Source: a virus. Taken from it: 29,347 nucleotides of DNA. Of this stretch, positions 1-6,806 are shown in pieces. The DNA lies in IMG/VR virus record IMGVR_UViG_3300046007_011247, positions 1 to 29,347 of that record; one strand, given 5' to 3'. The notes below the pieces were generated by a model. It searched no databases and was not told the DNA's origin. It saw nothing but the letters and a program-made list of their open reading frames with translations. Position 1 is the stretch's first letter. Each line of letters starts with the position of its first letter. Both the position numbers and the translations under genes were made by a program.

Positions 1-1
1 C

Positions 2-271
2 GCTATTAAGAAAATGATTGAATACCATGGTGATTATCATTTTAAACCAGTTTGTAATCCTATTGAAATGCCTGAAGCATGGACTGAAATTGAAGCATTT
101 AGAGTTGAAATGGATATTCCAAAACGTAAAACTTGGTTAATGCCTCCTGGTGATACAAGAGATGAGTTAATTAGAGTATACCCAATGGTGATGGATTTTT
201 GTAGAGATAATGGTTATAACTTCACAGGACGTGAACATATAATTGCTTTTGATACTGAGAGATGTGTTTAA
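2..271 (+). CDS. queE: 7-carboxy-7-deazaguanine synthase (QueE)-like, C-terminal part
   Basis: This is the 3' end of a gene that begins before the window. The frame is open to the first bases, and the internal Met at 14 is probably not the start. The visible 89 codons resemble the C-terminus of QueE radical-SAM enzymes: a strand with 'WLMPPGDT', a helix, then 'GYNFTGREHI' and the terminal 'FDTERCV', matching the usual 'GYrfs.RlHi...g.krGV' ending. QueE converts 6-carboxytetrahydropterin to 7-carboxy-7-deazaguanine on the preQ0 pathway. The radical-SAM CxxxCxxC motif would lie upstream and cannot be checked. FolE, the first enzyme of the same pathway, lies 0.8 kb downstream, which supports the call. 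The assignment rests on a short C-terminal segment. Confidence 0.7.
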   Translation, partial: AIKKMIEYHGDYHFKPVCNPIEMPEAWTEIEAFRVEMDIPKRKTWLMPPGDTRDELIRVYPMVMDFCRDNGYNFTGREHIIAFDTERCV

Positions 272-289
272 CCCAAAATAAAGAGTATA

Positions 290-565
290 ATGGATAAAAA
301 ATTATTAACTGAAGCACTTAAAACTAAAAATACTGTTACATTTTTCTACGCTGATTGGTGTGGAGGATGTAAAGTAGCAACTCCAATGATTAATGAAATA
401 GCTGAAAAATTAAACTTCCAGCTTATTAAAATTAATGAAGATGCTGATCTAGAAACTGAATTCTCAATAGATTACTACCCACATGCTATTTTATCAAGTG
501 GTGGAAAGATCAAACATTACCCAGGATTACATTCAATAAAGGAACTTTATGACAGTCTTATTTAA
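290..565 (+). CDS. Thioredoxin-like protein
   Basis: A 91-residue single-domain thioredoxin fold. The active site is WCGGC (about residues 23-27) after a 'TFFYADWC' strand. A proline at the expected cis-Pro position follows in 'YYPHAIL', and there is a final amphipathic helix. The usual WCGPC is changed to WCGGC, which would be expected to alter redox potential. No signal peptide is seen, so it should act in the cytoplasm. Phage thioredoxins commonly reduce ribonucleotide reductase or serve as polymerase processivity factors. Here its place beside purine and pterin genes favours a redox role in nucleotide metabolism, which is inference. Its 3' end overlaps the next gene by 17 bases. Confidence 0.85.
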   Translation: MDKKLLTEALKTKNTVTFFYADWCGGCKVATPMINEIAEKLNFQLIKINEDADLETEFSIDYYPHAILSSGGKIKHYPGLHSIKELYDSLI

Positions 566-1058
566 TAAAGAAGAAATTGAAAAACGAGTAGATGAAATTG
601 CTACTCAAATTATAAATCGTCATAAACGAGAAAGAATACCTATTGTATTAGTATGTGTATTAAATGGTGGGTTTTTATTTTTTAATGAAATAGTTAAAAA
701 ATTATCATCATTAGATCCTGAGATTGATTTTGTAAAAACAAAATCATATGAAGGTAAAGAGCGAGGCGACTTACAAATGTTACTAGAAAAATCAACAGAC
801 GTAACAGATAAACATGTTTACCTTATAGATGACATCTATGACTCAGGAGTGACTATGAATGCTTTAGCTAATTATTTTTATTCATACAACCCAGCTTCAG
901 TCCAGTTAGTTACATTAATTAAACGATATATTAATGAAGTAAATATGCCTGTTGGCTCAATATATGGTTTTGTAATTGAAGATGAGTGGGTTGTTGGTTA
1001 CGGAATGGATGATGATTTAGGAAAGAAAAGAAGTTTGCCTTACATTTTGGCAATTTAA
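549..1058 (+). CDS. hpt: Purine (hypoxanthine-type) phosphoribosyltransferase
   Basis: A 169-residue type I phosphoribosyltransferase, about the normal length for bacterial Hpt. 'VCVLNGGFLFFNEIV' matches the N-terminal strand-loop, and 'KSYEG' begins the flexible catalytic loop. 'VYLIDDIYDSGVTM' (about residues 91-104) is the PRPP-binding signature with its two acidic residues. The C-terminal 'WVVGYGMDDD...RSLPYI' matches the hypoxanthine/guanine PRTase ending. The family transfers phosphoribose from PRPP to a purine base. The base used cannot be read from sequence. Given QueE and FolE on either side, a deazapurine substrate is possible but untested. The start overlaps the thioredoxin gene by 17 bases and has a purine-rich AAAGGAAC just upstream. 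Confidence 0.82.
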   Translation: MTVLFNKEEIEKRVDEIATQIINRHKRERIPIVLVCVLNGGFLFFNEIVKKLSSLDPEIDFVKTKSYEGKERGDLQMLLEKSTDVTDKHVYLIDDIYDSGVTMNALANYFYSYNPASVQLVTLIKRYINEVNMPVGSIYGFVIEDEWVVGYGMDDDLGKKRSLPYILAI

Positions 1059-1063
1059 TAAAG

Positions 1064-1076
1064 TTTTATTATATTA
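1064..1076 (+). promoter_or_regulatory. Promoter-like box TTTTATTATATTA upstream of folE
   Basis: The 13-base box ends 6 bases before the folE ATG. The identical 13-mer precedes the polymerase gene at 3855-3867, and the core ATTATATTA recurs before the clamp gene (7698-7706) and the GT2 gene (17812-17820). If TATATT acts as a -10 element, transcription would begin at or very near the start codon. Promoter function is inferred. Confidence 0.45.
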
Positions 1077-1082
1077 GGTTAT

Positions 1083-1778
1083 ATGAAAAATAATAGAAAA
1101 AAATTTCACAATGACATTGAATGTGTACCTATGGGGTACGCCAATGGATCAGCATCTGATCGTCCGTTAACAGATGAAGAAAAACAACAAATGATTGAAG
1201 ATGCGTCTTATTTCTTTGGACAATTTTTAGACGCTTTAAAATGTGACTGGAAAAACGATCCTAACTCTGCTGATACACCTCGTCGTGTAGCTAAAGCATA
1301 TGTTAATGATTTATGGGCTGGTCGTTATAATGGGTTTACTGACATTACTTCATTCCCATCAGATGGTTATGATGGAGTAATTATTGAGCGTAACATCCAA
1401 TTAACTTCAATGTGCTCACATCATCATCAAACAATTCGAGGTGTAGTTCATATTGGTTACATTGCGGGTGCTGAAGGTAGAGTAATTGGTTTATCAAAAC
1501 TAAATCGTATTGTAGAACACTTTGGTCGTAGAGGAGCTATACAAGAACAATTAACAGCAGCAATTCATCAAGCAGTAAATAAAGTTTGTGAAGGTAATAA
1601 AGGTGTCATTGTTACTGTAGTTGCAACCCACAATTGTGTAAGTTGCCGTGGTATCAAACATCAAGGTGCCGCAATGGTCACCACTAAAGCATCAGGTGTG
1701 TTTATGGAAAATGATAATTTAGCGCGTAAAGAATTTTTTGATTCACTTAAAATAAATAATGGTCATGTCTCAATCTAA
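1083..1778 (+). CDS. folE: GTP cyclohydrolase I
   Basis: A 231-residue FolE-type GTP cyclohydrolase I, which converts GTP to 7,8-dihydroneopterin triphosphate. Zinc ligands are visible: C111 and H114 in 'TSMCSHHH', and C185 in 'THNCVSCRG'. Downstream are the family block 'GLSKLNRIVEHFGRRGAIQEQLT' in part (residues 136-158) and the 'VTTKASGVF' end motif. The usual C-E-H-H reads C-S-H-H here. The extended N-terminus (1-35) is low complexity. In a phage with QueE, the most likely use is the 7-deazaguanine pathway rather than folate. It overlaps the next gene by 20 bases, suggesting coupled translation. Confidence 0.93.
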   Translation: MKNNRKKFHNDIECVPMGYANGSASDRPLTDEEKQQMIEDASYFFGQFLDALKCDWKNDPNSADTPRRVAKAYVNDLWAGRYNGFTDITSFPSDGYDGVIIERNIQLTSMCSHHHQTIRGVVHIGYIAGAEGRVIGLSKLNRIVEHFGRRGAIQEQLTAAIHQAVNKVCEGNKGVIVTVVATHNCVSCRGIKHQGAAMVTTKASGVFMENDNLARKEFFDSLKINNGHVSI

Positions 1779-2253
1779 AGAAAATTATGTCCCATTTGTT
1801 AGCGAAGTAGAGGAATTTAATGCTACAATGGGTAAACCAAATAATTATGAACCAACAATCCCAGATAAAAAAGAATGGATGTTTGTTTATGATTTTATTC
1901 TAGAGGAACTAGAAGAATATAAAGACGCTTGTGAAACAGGAAATATTGTAGAAGTGTTAGATGCTCTTTGTGATATTGCCTATGTTTCATTAGGTAATGG
2001 AGTTATGCTCCATGGTTTAAAAGATCAAATCTTACCCGCTTATGCTGAGGTTCAAGCCTCAAATATGAGTAAAGCTTGTAAAACAGAAGAGGAAGCTAAT
2101 TTTACAGTCCGAGTTCGAGAACAAGAACAAGGTGAAAGATGTCATTATGAAAAACAAGGTGATTATTATATAGTATATCGTTCTCGAGATCGCAAAGTAA
2201 TGAAATCAATTAATTATTTTAGACCGAATCTTAAACAATTCTTAGATAAGTGA
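1759..2253 (+). CDS. MazG-like nucleotide pyrophosphohydrolase
   Basis: A 164-residue protein with the all-alpha NTP pyrophosphohydrolase signature. Acidic residues E49, E50 and E53 in 'EELEEYKDA' are followed by E65, D68 and D72 in 'EVLDALCDIAYV', the magnesium-binding EExxE...ExxD pattern. The following 'EVQASNMSK' is typical of phage members. After residue 110 there is an extra small basic/aromatic domain ending near 'NYFRPNLKQFLDK', whose role is unknown. The family hydrolyses (d)NTPs to monophosphates. In phages it has been linked to dNTP clean-up and, for MazG, to proposed ppGpp effects. An alternative ATG at 1765 would remove two residues. A terminator follows. Confidence 0.8.
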   Translation: MVMSQSKENYVPFVSEVEEFNATMGKPNNYEPTIPDKKEWMFVYDFILEELEEYKDACETGNIVEVLDALCDIAYVSLGNGVMLHGLKDQILPAYAEVQASNMSKACKTEEEANFTVRVREQEQGERCHYEKQGDYYIVYRSRDRKVMKSINYFRPNLKQFLDK

Positions 2254-2277
2254 TAAATATATTACTTAATTACAATT

Positions 2278-2305
2278 AAAGATCTAAATTATTAGGTCTT
2301 TTTTT
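2278..2305 (+). terminator. Rho-independent terminator after the nucleotide genes
   Basis: Stem AAAGATCT (2278-2285) pairs with AGGTCTTT (2294-2301) over 8 positions with one G-U pair and an 8-base loop. A T-run continues to 2305. It closes the transcription unit of the nucleotide-metabolism genes. Confidence 0.75.
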
Positions 2306-2327
2306 ATGTATATTTATAATAAAAAAT

Positions 2328-2528
2328 ATGGGTTTAAGAAGCAAAAAAGGATTAATCACTAAAACAAGCATATTTTCCACCCCAAATCCTAGAAAATATG
2401 ATCCTTTTCCTATAGGAACATTTTCTTCTACAACTCAATCCCCACCAGTACCTCCTCCAATACCCCCTACTCCTCCAACACCTACAGGTGCTTTTTCTAA
2501 CGCATTTTCAAACGCTTTTAATATATAA
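2328..2528 (+). CDS. Small proline-rich protein of unknown function
   Basis: A 66-residue protein I do not recognise. It has a basic N-terminus (GLRSKKG), a central Pro/Thr stretch of alternating PP and PT (about residues 38-52) and a C-terminal short tandem repeat 'AFSNAFSNAF'. No membrane segment or signal peptide is seen. It lies between a terminator and a tail-fibre-like gene 7 bases downstream, so a small structural or tail-associated role is plausible but unproven. Codon use and the position of its ATG just after the intergenic region make it a credible gene. 'ATATTTATAATAAAA' at 2310-2324 precedes it and recurs at 6491-6505. Confidence 0.55.
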   Translation: MGLRSKKGLITKTSIFSTPNPRKYDPFPIGTFSSTTQSPPVPPPIPPTPPTPTGAFSNAFSNAFNI

Positions 2529-2535
2529 TTAAATA

Positions 2536-3810
2536 ATGTCACAACAAAGTAAAACTACATTACAATCTGCTATCAATACTCAAATAGCAGATAATACATC
2601 TGGAGATATATCAGCGGCAGACATAAGAGATAATCTTATTAATATAACTGATAGTTTGCTATTTAACACTGGATCAGAACAATCTCTTACTGGATCATTA
2701 AATGTTACTGAAGGGATTACAGGTTCATTATTAGGTACAGCTAGTTTTGCTACAACTGCTTCATATGTTTTAAACGCTGTAAGCAGTAGTTTTACTACTT
2801 TAGCTCAAACAGCTAACACAGCCTCTTATATAGTAACAGCTCAAACAGCGTCATTTGTTGCTACTTCAAGTTGGGCGGTAAGTGCCTCACAGGCTATATC
2901 AGCTTCTTGGGCACCAAGTGTAGCATCAAATCCATTCCCATTTACTGGAAGTGCAATTATAAGTGGTAGTTTAGCTGTAAGTGGTGGGTTATTATTACCA
3001 ACAGTCCCTGATGGTAACCCAGTAGTATCTCCAACTTATGGAAATATGAATATGTTTTCTCGTGGTGGAATTCATATATATGACCCTAGTGTATATCATA
3101 ATAAGATTATTATTAGTAATATATTTGGAATGGAGACTCAACTTGGGTGCGAAACGCTTCAGATGTCTAATTCTGACGGTAACGCGTTAAGTTTGTTGAT
3201 TGCTAGTACAACTTCAGGATTAACCGAAAATACTTTATACTCTGCAGGAACGGCTAATCTACAAATACAATCAGAAACACAATTAATATTATCTGGATCA
3301 TCATCAAAATTAACATTATCAGGCTCAGCTGTAACTGTAACTGGTAGTTTAAGAGTGACAGGTAGCTCAGGAATAACAGGGTCTTTAAGTTTAACAAATG
3401 GCTCTATCATTATGCGTACAGGCTCTACATCTTTAACCCCAGGCCAAGGGGCAGTTAATTTACAATCTAGTGTTACTAATCGTATACCATCATTAATATT
3501 AGCCTCATCTGATAATTCTAACACTGTCAAAATCGGTTCATATGCTGATAGTTCTCATTATATAACATCATCTAATAATTTAACTGTTATTTCCCCATCA
3601 TTAATACTTCAATCAGATATTCATGAAGTATATGGTAATATGTTATTATATAATAATATTACTATAACAGGTACTACAAACATTAACGGGCTAATGACTT
3701 TAGAACCAACAGACCCACTACCCTCAGCTACTAATGGATCAATAGCTTATTCATCAAGTGGAGATTTTTATTTTGCTAGTGGAAGCGCTTGGAGAAAATT
3801 AACATTGTAG
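2536..3810 (+). CDS. Tail-fibre-like structural protein with Ser/Thr/Ala-rich repeats
   Basis: A 424-residue protein with the look of a trimeric phage fibre. The N-terminus has 'ISAADIRDNLINI'. Residues about 65-130 are a run of degenerate units around 'TASF', 'TASY' and 'SASW'. The middle and C-terminal parts repeat 'GSL.V(T/S)G' units ('ISGSLAVSGG', 'VTGSLRVTG', 'ITGSLSLTNG'), suggesting beta-structured shaft elements. The end 'YFASGSAWRKLTL' is like the closing segment of many phage fibre proteins. No chaperone or hydrolase domain is evident. The receptor is unknown. A terminator follows, so this and the preceding small gene may form one structural unit. Confidence 0.7.
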   Translation: MSQQSKTTLQSAINTQIADNTSGDISAADIRDNLINITDSLLFNTGSEQSLTGSLNVTEGITGSLLGTASFATTASYVLNAVSSSFTTLAQTANTASYIVTAQTASFVATSSWAVSASQAISASWAPSVASNPFPFTGSAIISGSLAVSGGLLLPTVPDGNPVVSPTYGNMNMFSRGGIHIYDPSVYHNKIIISNIFGMETQLGCETLQMSNSDGNALSLLIASTTSGLTENTLYSAGTANLQIQSETQLILSGSSSKLTLSGSAVTVTGSLRVTGSSGITGSLSLTNGSIIMRTGSTSLTPGQGAVNLQSSVTNRIPSLILASSDNSNTVKIGSYADSSHYITSSNNLTVISPSLILQSDIHEVYGNMLLYNNITITGTTNINGLMTLEPTDPLPSATNGSIAYSSSGDFYFASGSAWRKLTL

Positions 3811-3833
3811 TTTTTAATAATATATTTTAAATT

Positions 3834-3858
3834 AGGCTTGGTTACCCAAGCCTTTTTT
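3834..3858 (+). terminator. Rho-independent terminator before polymerase part A
   Basis: AGGCTTGG (3834-3841) pairs with CCAAGCCT (3846-3853) across a TTAC loop, followed by a T-run to 3858. Its core GCTTGGTTACCCAAGC differs by one loop base from the terminator before polymerase part B (6757-6785). Confidence 0.85.
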
Positions 3859-3867
3859 ATTATATTA
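3855..3867 (+). promoter_or_regulatory. Promoter-like box TTTTATTATATTA before polymerase part A
   Basis: This 13-mer is identical to the one before folE. It ends 5 bases before the ATG at 3873 and overlaps the T-run of the upstream terminator. A TATATT at 3861-3866 would place the transcript start at about the ATG. Function is inferred from recurrence. Confidence 0.45.
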
Positions 3868-3872
3868 AAGTT

Positions 3873-5621
3873 ATGTATCAATCAATATATTACGATCATC
3901 AAACCTATACTTATTATTTAAGAGATGATAAACAAGGCTGGCTGGACTTCCAACTCCAGCCAACTTTTTGGAAACGTGTTCCTGGGTGGCAAGAAGGTGC
4001 TAGACCAGTTTTAACTGGTGGTTGGGCTATTCCAACTAGAAAATATGATAAAAATGATCCTGACTTATTAGAAAAGGATATTGATAAATCATTATATGCT
4101 TTACGAGAGCTATACTATAAAGAAGATGATGTTGTACCTTCATGGCATAATGTAGTCTATATAGATATTGAGATTGAAATGGGAGGTGCACTTACACCTT
4201 ACTATATTCAACAAGCACCTATGCCTTTAACATCTATTGCTTTAATAGATGTAACTACTAAACAAAAGATATGTCTTATTGTTGATCCATCAGGCCAAAT
4301 TGAAGAAATAAACCAAGATGGTAAACATATTATGCCTTGTAAAAATGAGCGTGAACTAATAGGTAAGTTTTTATCTAAATTTGAAGAATTAGACCCAACA
4401 ATATTAGTTGGTTACAACTCAGATTATTTTGATATGCCTTATCTTTACCATCGCTTAGTACAAGTTGTAGGTGAAGAACAAACATCACGTTTATCTCCAA
4501 TTAGAAAAGTATCACAACGTGAATTTAATGGTGAATCTCAAATTACTATTGGAGGTGTTAATTGTCTAGACTATATGTTACTTCATAAGAAGTACATTAT
4601 GAAAGAAGAACCATCATATAAATTAGGTGATATTGGAACTAAATATGTTGGTTTAGGTAAGATTGAATATGAAGGTAATTTGAACACATTGTTTAAAAAT
4701 GATATTAATTCCTTTATTGACTATAACTTACGAGACGTTGAAATTATTGAAGCGTTAGAAGGTAAATTAAAGTTCATTGACTTAACAATTATGATTTCTC
4801 ATATTTGTAATATCCCATATGAATCAATTTATTGGAATACAGTTATGAATGAAGGAGCTATTCTAAAGCATTTAAAACGTGAAGGCATAGTATCACCAAA
4901 TAAACCAACCACTCATAACCCAGCGTTAAAATCATTTAAAGATACTTATGCTGGTGGTTATTTATTAGAACCAATACCTGGTTTGTACTTTGATGTTATT
5001 GACTTAGACTTTACCTCACTATATCCTTCAATTATCAAATCACTTAATTTAGGTATTGAAACATTAGTTGGTAGAATTAAAGTAGATAATAGACCAACTT
5101 ATGAACAAAACCATAGTTTAGAAAAACTAAAAGAACGTGACCCTAAAGAAGTTATTACTATTGAAAAAGTAAATAAAAAGGATTATACTACAACTCAAAC
5201 TAAAGTTACTATTGGACAATTAATAGGAATTATTGAAGAAAGTAACCTAACAATAGCAGCATCAGGTGCTATGTTTAGAACAGATAAAAGAAGTGTTTGT
5301 AGTACAATTCTTGAAGGATGGTTTAATAAACGAGAACATTATAGAGGTTTAAAAAAGAAAGCAGGTAAAGAAGAAGATTGGACTAATTATAAGTTATATG
5401 ATCTGTTTCAACATGCATTTAAGATCTTACAAAACGCTATGTATGGTACTTACGCCAAATCAGGATGGAGATACACTGATGGTCAATTAATTTGTAGTGC
5501 CGCTATTACTAACAGCGGACAGTCCCTTACACAAAATACAATTCGTTTTACAAATGATAAAATTAATAATGAATATTTACATTTAAGTAAAGATGAATTA
5601 ATTACTAAATTTGGTTTGTAA
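3873..5621 (+). CDS. 43A: Family B DNA polymerase, part A (exonuclease and palm motifs A and B)
   Basis: A 582-residue T4 gp43-like polymerase that stops before motif C. The 3'-5' exonuclease motifs are intact: Exo I 'YIDIE' (D98, E100), Exo II 'YNSDYFD' (D187) and Exo III 'YNLRD' (Y284, D288). Polymerase motif A 'DLDFTSLYPS' (D377, Y384) and motif B 'KILQNAMYG' (K517, N521, Y524, G525) are present. After motif B it continues through 'SGQSLTQNTIRF' and ends at 'ITKFGL'. The second catalytic aspartate pair (motif C), thumb and C-terminus are in the separate gene at 6807-7688. There is no intein signature at the end. Activity must need both products. The two parts total 875 residues, close to T4 gp43 (898). 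Confidence 0.95.
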   Translation: MYQSIYYDHQTYTYYLRDDKQGWLDFQLQPTFWKRVPGWQEGARPVLTGGWAIPTRKYDKNDPDLLEKDIDKSLYALRELYYKEDDVVPSWHNVVYIDIEIEMGGALTPYYIQQAPMPLTSIALIDVTTKQKICLIVDPSGQIEEINQDGKHIMPCKNERELIGKFLSKFEELDPTILVGYNSDYFDMPYLYHRLVQVVGEEQTSRLSPIRKVSQREFNGESQITIGGVNCLDYMLLHKKYIMKEEPSYKLGDIGTKYVGLGKIEYEGNLNTLFKNDINSFIDYNLRDVEIIEALEGKLKFIDLTIMISHICNIPYESIYWNTVMNEGAILKHLKREGIVSPNKPTTHNPALKSFKDTYAGGYLLEPIPGLYFDVIDLDFTSLYPSIIKSLNLGIETLVGRIKVDNRPTYEQNHSLEKLKERDPKEVITIEKVNKKDYTTTQTKVTIGQLIGIIEESNLTIAASGAMFRTDKRSVCSTILEGWFNKREHYRGLKKKAGKEEDWTNYKLYDLFQHAFKILQNAMYGTYAKSGWRYTDGQLICSAAITNSGQSLTQNTIRFTNDKINNEYLHLSKDELITKFGL

Positions 5622-5643
5622 TATTTATTATTAAAATACAATT

Positions 5644-6213
5644 ATGATAAAATTAATAGACTTATTAAATGAAAATATGGATCCTTTAAAACCTCAAAAT
5701 AGTGAGGAAAAATTATTATCTCCTCCTAAAAAAATAAAAGATAATAAAGGAAATATTATAACATTAATAGGTCAAGAATCTAAAAATATATATTGGGACA
5801 CTAATGGAAACAGATGGAACTCAGATGGTGAAAATAATTATGGTAAATTTAAAATGAACAGATATGATTCAATAGAATTTAAAAAACAACCTAAAATAGA
5901 ACCAGAAGTTATAGATAAAGCTTGGGAAAAAGCCTACGATGAACATACAGATTCATTAAAAATATTTGTTAATGATATATTAGAAGTTCCGTATGATGTT
6001 AATTTAGGATGGAGAGATGGTGTTGATGAAAATATTATTTTTATTACATCTAAAATATATGGTGATAATCCAACTACTTTTACTACTTACCATAAAGAAA
6101 TAAATGGAGATCAAATAGACTACAGATATGAATCCTATAAACCAATAAATGTTACTGCAGATGAAATTGAAGATGCTCTAACTAAAAGAAAACTAAAAAA
6201 ATTAGGTTTATAA
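5644..6213 (+). CDS. Unknown protein with a short amphipathic N-terminal peptide, between polymerase halves
   Basis: A 189-residue protein with no recognised domain. The first ten residues 'MIKLIDLLNE' form an amphipathic segment ending in L-N-E. This resembles the N-terminal targeting peptides of T4-like head proteins, which are cut after (L/I)xE by the prohead protease, so packaging into the capsid is a possibility (inference). The rest is charged and soluble, rich in Asp, Lys and Asn, with 'WRDGVDENIIFITSKIYG' near residues 119-136 and a Lys-rich end. It sits 22 bases after polymerase part A and is closed by its own terminator. It is one of three small genes separating the two polymerase genes. 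Confidence 0.6.
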   Translation: MIKLIDLLNENMDPLKPQNSEEKLLSPPKKIKDNKGNIITLIGQESKNIYWDTNGNRWNSDGENNYGKFKMNRYDSIEFKKQPKIEPEVIDKAWEKAYDEHTDSLKIFVNDILEVPYDVNLGWRDGVDENIIFITSKIYGDNPTTFTTYHKEINGDQIDYRYESYKPINVTADEIEDALTKRKLKKLGL

Positions 6214-6216
6214 AAG

Positions 6217-6240
6217 AGCTTGGATAACCAAGCTTCTTTT
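6217..6240 (+). terminator. Rho-independent terminator, exact inverted copy of the one near 6759
   Basis: AGCTTGG (6217-6223) pairs with CCAAGCT (6228-6234) across an ATAA loop, followed by a T-rich tract. The 18-base unit is the exact reverse complement of 6759-6776. Confidence 0.8.
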
Positions 6241-6262
6241 TTATTTTTAATAAAAATAGGTT

Positions 6263-6481
6263 ATGTCAAATAAAGAATATATTAACTTAATGCAAAAACG
6301 TTTAGATTGGTGTGTTCAAACTGAACACTATGAAATGGCTGCTCGTTTAAGAGATTTGATTGTTTATGAAACAACAGATGACGAGCAGTTTAAACATCAA
6401 TACTATTTAGATCTACTTAGAAAATATGCTCCTGAAACTCCTGAGTTTTATGAAAAAATGAAAACAAAATATAATTTATAA
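6263..6481 (+). CDS. Small UVR-motif (UvrB/UvrC-like) protein
   Basis: A 72-residue protein whose first half matches the UVR helix-hairpin motif of UvrB and UvrC: 'LMQKRLDWCVQTEHYEMAAR' continuing 'LRDLI' (about residues 9-33), with the characteristic 'E.YE.AA.LRD'. The second half is a helical Tyr/Lys-rich tail. In UvrB and UvrC this motif mediates their contact. As a stand-alone phage protein it could bind a host Uvr subunit or another partner, which is unproven. It lies between the polymerase halves, after a terminator, with 'AGGTTATG' at the start, so it seems to be its own transcription unit or the first gene of a two-gene unit. Confidence 0.7.
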   Translation: MSNKEYINLMQKRLDWCVQTEHYEMAARLRDLIVYETTDDEQFKHQYYLDLLRKYAPETPEFYEKMKTKYNL

Positions 6482-6490
6482 AAAAAATAC

Positions 6491-6505
6491 ATATTTATAA
6501 TAAAA
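6491..6505 (+). promoter_or_regulatory. Recurring AT box ATATTTATAATAAAA
   Basis: This 15-mer occurs identically at 2310-2324 upstream of the proline-rich gene, and here 11 bases before the ATG at 6517. A related GATATTTATCATAAA lies at 8446-8460. It is a candidate for a second promoter class distinct from the ATTATATTA box, but the evidence is recurrence only. Confidence 0.3.
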
Positions 6506-6516
6506 TACTTAATAAA

Positions 6517-6750
6517 ATGGCAAAACAAATTATATCTGAAGAATTTAAAAAAATGCAAAAATTAGCAGGAATTGTTAATGAAGCAGTTGATACTCCACAA
6601 TGGCCTGATGCTATTCGTAATTTTATTACAACTAATTTATCTAATGATGAGAAAGAATTATATTTAGTAGTTAAAGCATTAGAAAAAACATTAGAATCAT
6701 TTAAAAATGAAATGGGAGAATACGACCCCGATTTTCATTATGATATTTAA
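6517..6750 (+). CDS. Small phage protein with 'MQKLAGIVNE' N-terminal motif
   Basis: A 77-residue protein. The N-terminus 'ISEEFKKMQKLAGIVNE' (residues 6-22) is a short amphipathic helix of a kind I recognise from the N-termini of small proteins in marine T4-like phages. It ends in V-N-E, similar to the (L/I)xE sites of T4-type prohead proteases. The remainder is an acidic helical segment ('DEKELYLVVKALEKTLESF') and an acidic tail. No enzymatic motif is visible. Together with the 5644 gene it suggests that capsid-targeted proteins have been inserted into the polymerase locus. That reading is inference. A strong terminator follows 6 bases after the stop. Confidence 0.6.
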   Translation: MAKQIISEEFKKMQKLAGIVNEAVDTPQWPDAIRNFITTNLSNDEKELYLVVKALEKTLESFKNEMGEYDPDFHYDI

Positions 6751-6756
6751 TTAACA

Positions 6757-6785
6757 AAAGCTTGGTTATCCAAGCTTTCTTTTTT
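6757..6785 (+). terminator. Rho-independent terminator before polymerase part B
   Basis: AAAGCTTGG (6757-6765) pairs perfectly with CCAAGCTTT (6770-6778) over 9 bp with a TTAT loop, followed by a T-rich tract. It separates polymerase part B from the upstream genes, so part B likely has its own promoter in 6786-6806. Confidence 0.85.
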
Positions 6786-6806
6786 ATATTTACCTAAATA
6801 AAAGTT

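Larger units (their letters stand above)
6217..6776. repeat. Pair of 18-bp inverted repeats bracketing two small genes
   Basis: AGCTTGGATAACCAAGCT at 6217-6234 and AGCTTGGTTATCCAAGCT at 6759-6776 are exact reverse complements, and each is also a terminator hairpin. They enclose the genes at 6263-6481 and 6517-6750. A related unit in the orientation of the second copy lies at 3834-3853. Confidence 0.8.

Noticed and set aside
2311-2318. TATAAATA, the T4 late promoter sequence, on the - strand (also at 6492-6499)
   Set aside because: It points away from any gene on the - strand, and such AT-rich octamers are expected by chance here.
3159-3530. 123-codon open frame on the - strand
   Set aside because: It is a shadow of the repeat-rich fibre gene, with no recognisable protein features. 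All other genes are on the + strand.
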